DNA of 64,000 nt from CAZSHB01 sp964606885. GTDB taxonomy: Bacteria > Babelota > Babeliae > Babelales > CAIQNR01. Positions 51,650 to 60,385 of this stretch are shown here, piece by piece. A program made the position numbers and the translations under genes. Position 1 is the stretch's first letter. Each line of letters begins with the position of its first letter. Location: contig CAZSHB010000005.1 of the NCBI GenBank assembly GCA_964606885.1, positions 1-64,000 of the forward strand, read 5' to 3'. Under the pieces are notes generated by a model. That model was not told the DNA's origin, did no database searches, and worked only from the letters and a program-made list of their open reading frames with translations.

Positions 51650-53113
51650 TTAAGAACCGGACTGAATGCCTATCAACACAATTGGGGTAGTTGCTGATCC
51701 AAACCCACTAACTGTATAGTCTACTTGTTCATCAGGTGACTGGTTGTGATCTTGATAGGTCATTTGTGTACCGGGGACTGTTGCTAGAAGTGTAGTTAAG
51801 CGCTGAATCTGATAAGAAGAAACAGAAGCGTTTATTGGCGACCACCAGGACAGTTGGTTAAAGAATTCTCCGTAATTAGCAAATCTATTAAGAAGCGTTG
51901 TGCTCGTGCTCAGTGGTCCCAGAGATGTGCCACTATACACAGCAGAAAATCCATTCACAACGGGAGTATTATAACCATTTATCCACGTCATATAGATACT
52001 GCCACCACTTATAGGCATATACGTCACACATCCCAAACCCCCTGCTGACGCTCCTGTTGTAAGATAATTAGGAATTGATTGTTTGGGAACAATAATCGTT
52101 CCATCTCGAGCAACTATGCAGTAATGATACTTCGCATCAATGCCCATCCACGTCAGAAAGTACGTACTATCTACAGGATTAAAAGCACCAGTAATAAACA
52201 TACTCAATGAAGGATCAATGGTACTAGTTGCAAATGGTGTTGCCGTTACTACCGGGGTACCAGTTGCATCATATATTACAAAATAACAACCACCATTAAT
52301 GGTTGTCCATGCCATAAGATACTGATTATTATTGTTATAAATATTGGGAACAGTGAGAGAGTAAACAGTATCTCCTAGATCCGGAGTGAAAGGAACAGTT
52401 ACTAAACCTATCCCTGCATCAAAAGTTCCATTTGCATTATAGACTGCAAAAACAATGGTTTCTGATGAAGTTTGCCATGATATGAGATACTGATTTGCAG
52501 TACTATTATAACAAATAGAAGAAGTATACGTATCTGAAGCTATGGTACTCCCTGGAATAACAGTAGTACTGCTTACTGTCCCATCGGCATTAAGAATGAC
52601 AAAACAGACTTGTCCATCTCCATTATTAGAAGTAATACCATATTGATTAGTCGTACTATTATAGCAACAGACAGGTGCGCTAAACGGATTAGCCGTTAAA
52701 GTAAGCGCCACTGTTGGTCCAGATACTAGAGCGCCCGTTTGATCCACAATAAAAAAGTACATGCTATAATCTCCCTCAGCTCCTAAAAACATGATCAGAA
52801 ACTGATTATTTTGTGTGTTATAACAAGATGAGATAGCTGAAGAAGCAATGCTAATTGCACCACCATACTCAAGCAAAAGAGTGGGCAATGCATACGGCGT
52901 TCCATTAGGGTTAAAAAGCGTAGAATATAATCCCTCAGGCGTAACCCATGCAGCAAGAATCTTGTTTGTTTGCGTGTTATAGGCAGTAGTTATTGATGAC
53001 CAAAAACCACCTGTTGAACCACTATCAACGGCTAAAGTAGGATTCAACACTGCTTGTGCGCTAGCACCAGCTAACAACCATAAACATAGTACATACACAC
53101 GAACAACATTCAT
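51650..53113 (-). CDS. Secreted repeat protein, beta-propeller-like, with C-terminal module
   Basis: This 487-residue protein has an AAGGAG site and a signal peptide (to ASAQA, about residue 20). Repeats of about 50-60 residues follow, each with a pattern like CYNSTTNQYLISWQ and FAVYNANGT. There are about six or seven, suggesting a beta-propeller. The last 90 residues form a separate module (FFNQLSWWSPINASVSSYQIQR, then TYQDHNQSP) resembling fibronectin type III. The same module ends the giant protein at 53741. It is probably cell-surface or secreted. Confidence 0.72.
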   Translation of the reverse strand: MNVVRVYVLCLWLLAGASAQAVLNPTLAVDSGSTGGFWSSITTAYNTQTNKILAAWVTPEGLYSTLFNPNGTPYALPTLLLEYGGAISIASSAISSCYNTQNNQFLIMFLGAEGDYSMYFFIVDQTGALVSGPTVALTLTANPFSAPVCCYNSTTNQYGITSNNGDGQVCFVILNADGTVSSTTVIPGSTIASDTYTSSICYNSTANQYLISWQTSSETIVFAVYNANGTFDAGIGLVTVPFTPDLGDTVYSLTVPNIYNNNNQYLMAWTTINGGCYFVIYDATGTPVVTATPFATSTIDPSLSMFITGAFNPVDSTYFLTWMGIDAKYHYCIVARDGTIIVPKQSIPNYLTTGASAGGLGCVTYMPISGGSIYMTWINGYNTPVVNGFSAVYSGTSLGPLSTSTTLLNRFANYGEFFNQLSWWSPINASVSSYQIQRLTTLLATVPGTQMTYQDHNQSPDEQVDYTVSGFGSATTPIVLIGIQSGS

Positions 53114-53129
53114 ACTCTCTCCTTATTAA

Positions 53130-53723
53130 CTAGAACGCATACCCAACACTTGCACCAAATGCAAAACCGCCTATCTGTGTGCCGCCATTACTGTAGACGT
53201 TAAGCATTGTTGGACGTATCGTTTTCTTTTCGTATGAATATTCTCCAAAAACACCCAACAGGAAATGTTCTTTGATGTGCATGTTAAAGCCCATATTCAT
53301 AAAGAACCCAACACCACCGCCATTAATAGTCGGGTCGATATACGGTGAATTATTGTGTTGATGGAAATAAAAGAAGCGTGGACCAAACGCAACAAAGTAA
53401 TAATAACAATCCCAAAATTCAAAGATTGCTTTTAAACCAATATCAATTGGCACTGCAGTGAATGTTGTTGTTTCACCTGTATTTAATGCACTGCCCCATG
53501 CTTTTCGCACACCAAGACTGCCGTACACCGCAAGATATTTATACACCGGAACGGATCCACTGCCTTGCAGTTCAAATCCACCTTTGTGATAAATTGCATG
53601 CATCGGTGATGTAGCAAAAAAGAAGTAACTTGGTTTTAGTTCCAACCACGGTGTTAGATCCGATGCATGTTGCGTTAATGAGCACAACAGTACAGAAGAA
53701 AGTAAGGTAATTTTTTTATACAT
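53130..53723 (-). CDS. Outer-membrane beta-barrel protein (paralog of 49988)
   Basis: This 197-residue protein starts at an ATG with an AAGGATAGG site. It has a signal peptide (to about residue 22), then strands that align with the 49988 barrel and a C-terminal GYAF with final Phe. It lies between the propeller-like gene and the giant Gly-rich gene, in the same leftward direction, so the three could be one transcript. It may anchor or help expose these proteins. Confidence 0.78.
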   Translation of the reverse strand: MYKKITLLSSVLLCSLTQHASDLTPWLELKPSYFFFATSPMHAIYHKGGFELQGSGSVPVYKYLAVYGSLGVRKAWGSALNTGETTTFTAVPIDIGLKAIFEFWDCYYYFVAFGPRFFYFHQHNNSPYIDPTINGGGVGFFMNMGFNMHIKEHFLLGVFGEYSYEKKTIRPTMLNVYSNGGTQIGGFAFGASVGYAF

Positions 53724-53740
53724 ACACCTATCCTTTATAT

Positions 53741-56242
53741 TCATGGAACAGTAACTGTAGCTGATGTACTCATATTACCATTAGCATCACGTGCAATTAA
53801 TGCATACAAGAACGATACTCCAAAGGGACGATTATGATCTTGGTATAAAGAAGCAGTAGCAGGCAATGTTGCAATCTCTTGTCCATCTCGATACAACAAA
53901 TACGCTGCTGTTTGTGATGATGGGCTAAGTGTCCATAACAACTGATTATACAATTCATACGCCAACCCAAAATTATTTTTCTTTTGCTGCCCTTGTAAGT
54001 TTGATGGTGGCTCTATAAAACCAGCAAAATTCAATTCCACACGCGTAGGGCTTCCAAGTGGTAGATACGAAAGCGTATAATTGGGAGTTGCTCCCGTAAA
54101 AGTCACAGAATCAAACGTGCCAGTAATACTAGAAGAAGTAAGAAGCGTATACGTACCTGCTGGAGTATCTGAATCAATAGCAAGTTCTAAAACACCTGCC
54201 AACGATGCAGCTCCTGTAACGTCAACTAAGGATGCACCACTTACATCAATCGTGCTATGCACAAGAGCACCTAATGCGCCTGGAGATGCTGCAAAAAGAG
54301 TTAAGCTACCAAGCGTAAGTGTTTCTCCCGTATCTGGAGATATCGTTCCAGAATTTACAGTAACAGCCCCTGTTAAAGTTCCACTGCCACTTAACGTACC
54401 TCGTTGTGTACCAGAAGCAAGATCTCTACAAACACGAATTTCTGCTGTATTAATCTCTCCATTTACTTTAAAGTTTGCATTATTAATCAAAACAGTACCC
54501 GTATAATCAGTTGTTCCATTATAAATAACAGTTCCATTTCCTCTGACAAATACATTTGTTCCTACTCCACCAAAACTAGTATCATCAACAAAGGCAACAC
54601 CACTTCCCAGCGTCAAAATATCATTGACACCATCTGCTCTGAAATTAAGCCTAGAATTTGATCGCAAGAAAATACTATATCCCAATTCTGATCCATCAAA
54701 GCCATCCTCTGCTCCAGAAGCACCTGTACCACCAATTCCTTTTTGTACGGTAGTGTTTACGGTATTAAAAACAGTTGGAATACCAGAGAACGCTTGTATG
54801 GTAAACTCTAGACCAGTATCTACAAAAATAGCACCGCCTAGACCACTACCACCACCACCGCCTCCTCCACCAGAACCTGCGCCAACTGAATTTGCACCCG
54901 CTCCACCAGAACCGCCACCAAGATTACCTGTATCAGAACCGCCATCAGCAACACCTCCATCAGTTGGTCCACCACCGCCTCCTCCACCGCCGCTTGCAGA
55001 ATTGCCACCAGTTGCAAATGTTGTACCAGATGAGACAACACCACCGCATCCTCCACCGCCCCCAACACCGCCTGATCCACCTTGCACAGAATACCCTGAA
55101 TCATAAAAACCTAGACCAGCGCCACCGCCTCCACCACCTGCGGAACCACCATTACCAGCCCTGCCATCAATATTAACCGTTGTACCATTAACAACGACCC
55201 CTCCACCACCGCCACCGCCTCCATCACCGCCCCAACCTCCAGAAGGCGTTCCTCCACCTGGAGGCGTAGAACCTTCCGGTTGCTGACCAGTATACCCATT
55301 ACTTCCACCACCACCTCCACCAGATTGTGCAAGACCAGCACCACCACCTGCACCACCTGCTCTTATTCCTCCCGACAAACCTCCTCCACCAGAACCAGCT
55401 GTTAAGATAAGTCCATACCCATTTCCATCAGACCCAGGATTATCATCATCTCCACCATGACCTAAATTTGTAGGTGTGCCTGCAGTAGCTCGTGATCCTA
55501 AACCGCCACCACCTCCGCCGCCGCCTCCAGCTGGATCTCCAAATGGAATAGTAACATTACCACCATTACCACCAAAGCCACCGCCACCTGCACCGCCAGT
55601 GCTCCCTGTTGTAGTAACCGAACCACCATTACCACCAAAGCCTCCTCCTCCGCCGCCGCCCTCATTACCCGTAGAGGCACCACCCATATAACTTCCTCCA
55701 TTACCCCCAACAGCAGAACAATTGTTGATTGAAACGTTGATTAACGTGATTGTAGGATCTGAACCATTTAAAAAAGATTGCGGTGCATAGATAGCACCCC
55801 CTGCACCCATTCCACCACCGCCGCCAGAAATACCATCTCCTCCTTCACCACCCTGTGCAGTAAAATTTTGAAAGATCATATTTTGAATGGTCACATTACC
55901 CATAGGAATAAAAAATCCAGGATACGTATTTTGTCCGTCAATCGTAACAGTCGGGATAGAACCAGCATTACCAATAGTGATAGTTACAGGATGTGTTGAA
56001 TTATTAATGATCGGCAAAATACCATTAAGTTGAATCGTCATAGGAAAATCAAAAACAATCGCATAATCATCAGCTGCACTATTATTTAACTGATCATTCA
56101 TGGTATTTAAGCAATACCGTAAATCACCCACGTCACCAACACCACCGGCATTATCATCTGAACTTAGTGAGACATGGAGCGTTGTTAAAGCATGCAAAGA
56201 CGATGAGGCAAAAAGAAGCACTACATAGATATATTTAAACAT
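53741..56242 (-). CDS. Giant Gly-rich surface protein with CSLREA-like start
   Basis: This 833-residue protein has a signal peptide (to LHA, about residue 18) and a segment DVGDLRYCLN resembling the CSLREA domain of secreted polymorphic proteins. Next come NVTIQNMIFQNF and GGAIYA repeats, reminiscent of beta-helix passengers. A roughly 300-residue stretch of Gly with some Ser/Asn/Ala follows (GGGGGGGG runs). An autotransporter-associated-type beta region (YTGTVLINNANFKV, GSGTLTGAVTVNSGTISPD) leads to a C-terminal module like that of the 51650 protein. No translocator barrel is present. The Gly-rich core reads as Pro-rich ORFs on the opposite strand, which are shadows. It is a probable adhesin or surface coat. 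Confidence 0.78.
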   Translation of the reverse strand: MFKYIYVVLLFASSSLHALTTLHVSLSSDDNAGGVGDVGDLRYCLNTMNDQLNNSAADDYAIVFDFPMTIQLNGILPIINNSTHPVTITIGNAGSIPTVTIDGQNTYPGFFIPMGNVTIQNMIFQNFTAQGGEGGDGISGGGGGMGAGGAIYAPQSFLNGSDPTITLINVSINNCSAVGGNGGSYMGGASTGNEGGGGGGGFGGNGGSVTTTGSTGGAGGGGFGGNGGNVTIPFGDPAGGGGGGGGGLGSRATAGTPTNLGHGGDDDNPGSDGNGYGLILTAGSGGGGLSGGIRAGGAGGGAGLAQSGGGGGGSNGYTGQQPEGSTPPGGGTPSGGWGGDGGGGGGGGVVVNGTTVNIDGRAGNGGSAGGGGGGAGLGFYDSGYSVQGGSGGVGGGGGCGGVVSSGTTFATGGNSASGGGGGGGGPTDGGVADGGSDTGNLGGGSGGAGANSVGAGSGGGGGGGGSGLGGAIFVDTGLEFTIQAFSGIPTVFNTVNTTVQKGIGGTGASGAEDGFDGSELGYSIFLRSNSRLNFRADGVNDILTLGSGVAFVDDTSFGGVGTNVFVRGNGTVIYNGTTDYTGTVLINNANFKVNGEINTAEIRVCRDLASGTQRGTLSGSGTLTGAVTVNSGTISPDTGETLTLGSLTLFAASPGALGALVHSTIDVSGASLVDVTGAASLAGVLELAIDSDTPAGTYTLLTSSSITGTFDSVTFTGATPNYTLSYLPLGSPTRVELNFAGFIEPPSNLQGQQKKNNFGLAYELYNQLLWTLSPSSQTAAYLLYRDGQEIATLPATASLYQDHNRPFGVSFLYALIARDANGNMSTSATVTVP

Positions 56243-56315
56243 AAGAAAACCTAAAACTATTTTTGAGCAGCACCTACTTACCTGGCAACAAGATAAGCTG
56301 TGCGCAATACATTAT

Positions 56316-57173
56316 TCAAGTCTTAAAGCTGGGTAGCTCTGAAAATAGATATTTCTGAAGAATAAAATAGGGCCTCATAGCAAACGCAATAGTTGCATAG
56401 CGCACGTTATCAGATTGCATGACAACATGCGGCGTTGGATAGATAGAAAATTCCGCTAAAAGCGTTCCTGGGATAAGCAGCATAGAATGAGGAAACATTC
56501 TTGTAGGCACAGAAAAATCATCTACCGTAAATACAGATTTGTATGCAGAAAGCAACAGTGATTGATTATCAGTACTATCAAGCAACAAAGAAAACGCAGT
56601 GCCATCATAATGCGGTTTTATGGGAGTATATGTAGACAAATATTTTACCACTTTAAATAAAATGGGTACCTGCTCATACGCTGAAGAAAACATTGCTCCT
56701 CTGCCTAGCTCATCTGCCGCTTTTTGAAACACCTCTCCATAGGGTTGTTGTATTGCTCTACAACTTTCAAGAAAATTCACAAGCGCAGACAGCTGAATAA
56801 GCTCTGGATAACGAGCTTTTATAAAATCATGAAAATGAGTTGAATAATAAAAAGATATCTGACTTCTTGCCCGTATTTTTGATTCATCGTAAAAACCAAA
56901 AAAATCTGTTGCATAATAGTTTTTATCTTGTGAGCGAATAAAACGTTCTTTTGCATTATTTACTTTTTGTGCCCACTTTGGGTTTGCTTGCAGAAATGTA
57001 ATTAATACATCAAAGTGCTTATACAAAGCATCAAACGCTTCAGCTTCTTGCAGTCTATCAGCTATTTCTACATAACCAATCTGCGCAAACTGTTCTGCAA
57101 AAGACAACCCCCTACACGGAGTAAAAGAACAGACAAAGGCGATGTAGAGCACTACAATTTTTTTAATCATCAT
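56316..57173 (-). CDS. Exported protein of unknown function
   Basis: This 285-residue protein has a signal peptide (to CRGLS, about residue 24). The mature part is mixed helix/strand with no repeats I can see. Aromatic residues are frequent (FFGFYDESKIRARSQISFYYSTHFHDF). No family was recognised. It is leftward and lies just upstream of the giant surface gene. No strong terminator separates them, so co-transcription is possible but unproven. Confidence 0.55.
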   Translation of the reverse strand: MMIKKIVVLYIAFVCSFTPCRGLSFAEQFAQIGYVEIADRLQEAEAFDALYKHFDVLITFLQANPKWAQKVNNAKERFIRSQDKNYYATDFFGFYDESKIRARSQISFYYSTHFHDFIKARYPELIQLSALVNFLESCRAIQQPYGEVFQKAADELGRGAMFSSAYEQVPILFKVVKYLSTYTPIKPHYDGTAFSLLLDSTDNQSLLLSAYKSVFTVDDFSVPTRMFPHSMLLIPGTLLAEFSIYPTPHVVMQSDNVRYATIAFAMRPYFILQKYLFSELPSFKT

Positions 57174-57398
57174 GCAGTGCAGCGTAGAAAGTATTACCTG
57201 ATCTTGTCAAAAAATTAAGATACTTTATTACTCACGGTCATCTGCAAAAAGATGGTGCAGGTACCGCTCAGGATCATCTAAAAATTGTTTAGTGATCTGA
57301 TAATGGTCAGTATTTTTATACACAATTTTAGTTAAAGGCTGGTGTTCTTAAGAATGCTGATTTCATAGTAGGCCGTTTTTATTTGCAAACCTTTATTT

Positions 57399-58001
57399 TT
57401 ATTTGCTTAGATAATTCTCAATAAAATTAACCGTATCTTCAGAACCACTTTCTTTCGCATCATCAAGCGCCGTATGTCCCATGTAATTCACAACAGTAAC
57501 ATCAACTCCTGCATTGAGCAGGGCTTTAACTATAGCAATATTACCTTGAAGGACAGCTGCATGAAGCGCTGTACTCCCCATACAATTTATAGCATTCACA
57601 TCAGCACCTGCTCGTAATAAAGCTTCAACTATTGAAACATGACCCTTAGCAACAGCACGCATAAGCGCTGTTGTACTGTCAGTATCTATTTTATTGACAT
57701 GTGCACCCGCAGCTAACAAAGCATGTACCGTTTCAGTACACCCTGCCTCTGCTGCAGCCATAAGAGCAGTTTCAAAAATAGGCCAATCTGCAGCATTCAC
57801 GTCAGTACCTGAATGTAAAAGTTTTTTAAGAGCATGAGTATCACACGCTCTTGCAAGATCTAGGAAATGATTATAACGAACTTGTTCTGGTGTTTCTTGC
57901 ATCTCTTCAATAACAATTCCACCTTCTAATGTAACATTAGCCTGAGCTACAAAATCGATAAAAAGTACAAACACAAACAAACTTTTTTTGAACATATTCA
58001 T
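57399..58001 (-). CDS. Exported ankyrin-repeat protein
   Basis: This 200-residue protein has a signal peptide (MNMFKKSLFVFVLFIDFVAQA) and then about four ankyrin repeats: ALKKLLHSGTDVNAAD, ALMAAAEAGCTETVHALL, ALMRAVAKGHVSIVEALLRAG and ALHAAVLQGNIAIVKALLNAG. Ankyrin repeats bind other proteins and are common in bacteria living in eukaryotic cells. It would act in the periplasm or outside. A second, partial ankyrin gene is at 63460. Confidence 0.88.
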   Translation of the reverse strand: MNMFKKSLFVFVLFIDFVAQANVTLEGGIVIEEMQETPEQVRYNHFLDLARACDTHALKKLLHSGTDVNAADWPIFETALMAAAEAGCTETVHALLAAGAHVNKIDTDSTTALMRAVAKGHVSIVEALLRAGADVNAINCMGSTALHAAVLQGNIAIVKALLNAGVDVTVVNYMGHTALDDAKESGSEDTVNFIENYLSK

Positions 58002-58101
58002 AATTAAATCTCTCTAGATAATAATGCTAAAAACACACCATAAGTGTATCCCAAGAGGCATCTATTAACAATGATAGATGTATAATAAAACACTGTATTT
58101 T

Positions 58102-58644
58102 TTAATCTTTTTTACGAACATATGTCTTTTCTATTATGCCTGCAAATAATAACCGTGACGATACTTCACACATGCCCTCAAACAAGTTTTTCGGCAGCGC
58201 TATGCCTCGCTGCAAAACAGTTGGGATTACGGTAATAATGCATTCATCAATAAGATCATATGCTTTAAATGAAGCTATAAGTTCAGCCCCACCAAGTAAC
58301 CATACACGCTTGATTGTAGGATTTTGATTAATAAGAGAAAGGTACTCTTCTATACTGGCTACAAACGTTACATCTGTACGATTTGTCTGCATTGGTTCCC
58401 GAGTAAACGTATACATATGCTTACCATTATACGGTAAATCGGAGACAATTCCCTCTTCAATAAAAGAAAGACACTGCAAGAAGGTACGGCTGCCTTGTGC
58501 AATAACATCAATAGATGCAAGAAAATCTTCAAATCCCGAATGCCCACCTTCTGGTTCTTCTTGTGGAAGCCAATCAAGACCTCCTTGTTCATCTGCAATA
58601 AAACCATCTTGGCTTGCTGCTATATAAAGAATTGTATAAGCCAT
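58102..58644 (-). CDS. DHFR-like reductase (RibD C-terminal fold)
   Basis: This 180-residue protein resembles the RibD C-terminal/YyaP-like reductase group: YIAASQDGFIADEQGGLDWL, VIAQGSRTF, and VWLLGGAEL (NADPH phosphate loop). Members reduce pteridine-like or riboflavin-pathway compounds, though many have unknown substrates. No signal peptide. An AAGGA site precedes the ATG. It lies immediately downstream of the kinase-like gene at 58657 (12-base gap), likely one transcript. Confidence 0.83.
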   Translation of the reverse strand: MAYTILYIAASQDGFIADEQGGLDWLPQEEPEGGHSGFEDFLASIDVIAQGSRTFLQCLSFIEEGIVSDLPYNGKHMYTFTREPMQTNRTDVTFVASIEEYLSLINQNPTIKRVWLLGGAELIASFKAYDLIDECIITVIPTVLQRGIALPKNLFEGMCEVSSRLLFAGIIEKTYVRKKD

Positions 58645-58656
58645 AAAATCCTTTGC

Positions 58657-59331
58657 TTAAAGTTTGAAAGCTGCTTTTATACTTTGAGCAATTTCAGTCG
58701 CAGTTTGTAGATGTGGAAACACTTGAAGATCATACACAATATCACCATACACATAATCATAATGGCTACGCGCATGCCCTACAGGAGAAGTACCACGCGC
58801 TTTTTCTCGCTCTTCTAATACTTCCAGAGGAATAGCAACTTTAACCCAATACGTTTTAGTATATTTCAATTTCTTTTGCAGATCTTCAATCCAAGCTTTT
58901 TTATACGCTATATAATCTACAATAATATTACACCCCTGCTGTGCATATGCTGCAATAGCAGTATTCATAGCATATGCAACACGATCTCCATCAGGACCAA
59001 CATACAAAGTAATTATATTATGCCCTTGCGCATCTTTGGTTGATTCTACCCAACGAATAGCATTTTCTTTCTGCCAAAACCCAACCTTTTCTGTCGTAAT
59101 ATCTGGTAATGGTACATTTGGAAATGGTGCATCAAAAAGTGTATCTATCCCTAATTTGATCCAAAGTTGTGGCATCATCAGTTGCTGAAACTCTTTTTGT
59201 ATAGATGTTTTACCTGCTGCAGATGGACCATTAAGTACAATCACTGTTCCAGTATTAAGCTGATTGAACCACCATCTATAACCAACAGCTATAACCACCA
59301 TAAACAGTAGGGATGCTATAAAATACTTCAT
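58657..59331 (-). CDS. Membrane-anchored CPT-like P-loop kinase
   Basis: This protein of 224 residues has an N-terminal hydrophobic segment (IASLLFMVVIAVGYRWWF). A P-loop kinase domain follows, reading VLNGPSAAGKTS at the Walker A. The following IKLGIDTLFDAPFP resembles chloramphenicol 3-O-phosphotransferase-like proteins, and a lid-like ARGTSPVGHARSHYD (Arg/His) appears near the end. It may phosphorylate a small alcohol or nucleotide. The start at 59331 follows AAAGGAATTG. With the N-terminal anchor it is either inner-membrane or exported. Confidence 0.75.
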   Translation of the reverse strand: MKYFIASLLFMVVIAVGYRWWFNQLNTGTVIVLNGPSAAGKTSIQKEFQQLMMPQLWIKLGIDTLFDAPFPNVPLPDITTEKVGFWQKENAIRWVESTKDAQGHNIITLYVGPDGDRVAYAMNTAIAAYAQQGCNIIVDYIAYKKAWIEDLQKKLKYTKTYWVKVAIPLEVLEEREKARGTSPVGHARSHYDYVYGDIVYDLQVFPHLQTATEIAQSIKAAFKL

Positions 59332-59381
59332 ACACAATTCCTTTCAAATGACTTATCTTAAACATAAAAATTTAATAAAAT

Positions 59382-59624
59382 TTACCAAAGTCTCTTTTTT
59401 GCAAATGCTCTACCGGCACCTGATTTTAAATATTTTTCAAATGCTGTCGCTTTTAACTTCTCTTCAAAAGCAAGAACCATAACGACTTTCCACGGACGAG
59501 CATCTTTAGTATAGATTGATCCACCAGAGTTATGAGTCTCAAGTCTTTCAGAAAGATTATCTGTATGACCGATATACGTGCGATCTGGAAAATTTATAGA
59601 TTTAATGAGGTAAACGTAATACAT
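59382..59624 (-). CDS. GIY-YIG family nuclease (UPF0213-like)
   Basis: This 80-residue protein has the small GIY-YIG fold: YYVYLIKSINFPDRTYIGHTDNLSERLETHN, with the catalytic Tyr/Tyr pair, Arg and later Glu (FEKYLKSGAGRAFAKKR). Stand-alone members of this size are predicted nucleases of unknown role. An AGGTAG site precedes the ATG. It lies next to the 122-bp repeat and tRNA-Glu region. Confidence 0.9.
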   Translation of the reverse strand: MYYVYLIKSINFPDRTYIGHTDNLSERLETHNSGGSIYTKDARPWKVVMVLAFEEKLKATAFEKYLKSGAGRAFAKKRLW

Positions 59625-59645
59625 GCTACCTGCTTTTTATCAAGA

Positions 59646-59822
59646 TAGCTCCATCGGAGCGAAAATTCTTTAGCGACTTACCCGACTTCGCCAAGGCTTC
59701 GACGGGCAGCCTTCGCCGGTTCTATTAAAATTTTTGTTACTACCTTCAGTGCTGGGCGTCCCAGCCGTAGCTCCATCGGAGCGAAAATTCTTTAGCGACT
59801 TACCCGACTTCGCCAAGGCTTC
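59646..59822. repeat. 122-bp tandem repeat, copies 1 and partial 2
   Basis: A 55-base string at 59646-59700 recurs exactly at 59768-59822, giving a period of 122 bases. The unit contains two palindromes: GCTCC-atc-GGAGC and GCTGGG-cg-TCCCAGC. The run enters an assembly gap at 59823, so the true number of copies is unknown. Confidence 0.9.
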
Positions 59823-59922
59823 NNNNNNNNNNNNNNNNNNNNNNNNNNNNNNNNNNNNNNNNNNNNNNNNNNNNNNNNNNNNNNNNNNNNNNNNNNNNNN
59901 NNNNNNNNNNNNNNNNNNNNNN
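59823..59922. other. Assembly gap (100 N)
   Basis: Exactly 100 undetermined bases, probably a conventional placeholder. It falls inside the 122-bp repeat, so collapse of repeat copies by the assembler is the likely cause. Confidence 0.97.
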
Positions 59923-59977
59923 TTTTTGTTACTACCTTCAGTGCTGGGCGTCCCAGCCGTAGCTCCATCGGAGCGAA
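59923..59977. repeat. Further copy of the 122-bp repeat (3' part)
   Basis: This 55-base string equals 59731-59785 exactly, then continues into the 3' end of tRNA-Glu. The repeat therefore abuts the tRNA gene. Confidence 0.9.
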
Positions 59978-59980
59978 GGC

Positions 59981-60056
59981 TGGCGTCCCCAGGGAGATTC
60001 GAACTCCCGTTTTCGCCGTGAAAGGGCGGTGTCCTGGGCCTCTAGACGATGGGGAC
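59981..60056 (-). tRNA. tRNA-Glu (anticodon UUC)
   Basis: Acceptor GTCCCCA pairs with TGGGGAC; discriminator G; encoded CCA. The anticodon loop CTTTCAC gives UUC. A C-A mismatch occurs at the outer pair of the anticodon stem (27-43), which is uncommon. Most of the sequence is like the E. coli gene. Confidence 0.93.
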
Positions 60057-60161
60057 CCTAATTTTTTTCTACGCTTCTTGTTAAAAGAAGTTTCGAAATT
60101 TTTTGATTTCAACGTTACTCTTAGAGAGTTTTTTAATTTTCAGCTTTCTACTTTTAAGCTA

Positions 60162-60175
60162 CTGGGCATGCCCAG
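60162..60175. repeat. Palindrome beside the second gap
   Basis: CTGGGCATGCCCAG is a perfect palindrome between the two tRNA-Glu copies and resembles the CTGGG hairpins of the 122-bp repeat. Confidence 0.6.
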
Positions 60176-60185
60176 CTGAAGCTTT

Positions 60186-60195
60186 NNNNNNNNNN
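60186..60195. other. Assembly gap (10 N)
   Basis: Ten undetermined bases cut a second tRNA-Glu gene. The gap lies beside a palindrome, so a small misassembly is possible. Confidence 0.97.
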
Positions 60196-60198
60196 CAT

Positions 60199-60246
60199 GT
60201 TTTCGCCGTGAAAGGGCGATGTCCTAGGCCTCTAGACGATGGGGAC
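60199..60246 (-). tRNA. tRNA-Glu (UUC), second copy, truncated by gap
   Basis: The 5' 48 bases match the tRNA-Glu at 59981-60056 with two changes, both C to T. One of these makes a U-A pair at 27-43 where the first copy has a C-A mismatch. The T-arm and 3' acceptor side are missing at the gap. It is likely a functional second gene broken only by the assembly. Confidence 0.75.
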
Positions 60247-60249
60247 CTA

Positions 60250-60325
60250 TGGTGAGCCGCGTTGGATTCGAACCAACGACCCACAGCTTAAAAGGCTGTT
60301 GCTCTACCGACTGAGCTAGCGGCTC
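60250..60325 (-). tRNA. tRNA-Lys (anticodon UUU)
   Basis: Acceptor GAGCCGC pairs with GCGGCTC; discriminator A; encoded CCA. The anticodon loop CTTTTAA gives UUU. The gene is a normal type I tRNA, located 3 bases from the truncated tRNA-Glu. Confidence 0.97.
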
Positions 60326-60385
60326 TTTAGAATTTTCAAGGAAGAATTAACGGTAGGTATAAGGTATAAATGACACGCTCATTTG

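Noticed and set aside
54624..55691. Pro-rich frames on the forward strand inside the giant gene
   Set aside because: They are the complement of the Gly-rich codons and have no start signal or domain.
59646..59977. CRISPR-like array
   Set aside because: The repeat is long and in tandem with constant spacing sequence, without unique spacers, and no cas gene is near.
59734..60021. Frames crossing the N gap
   Set aside because: They pass through undetermined bases, repeats and a tRNA gene, so they cannot be real coding sequence.
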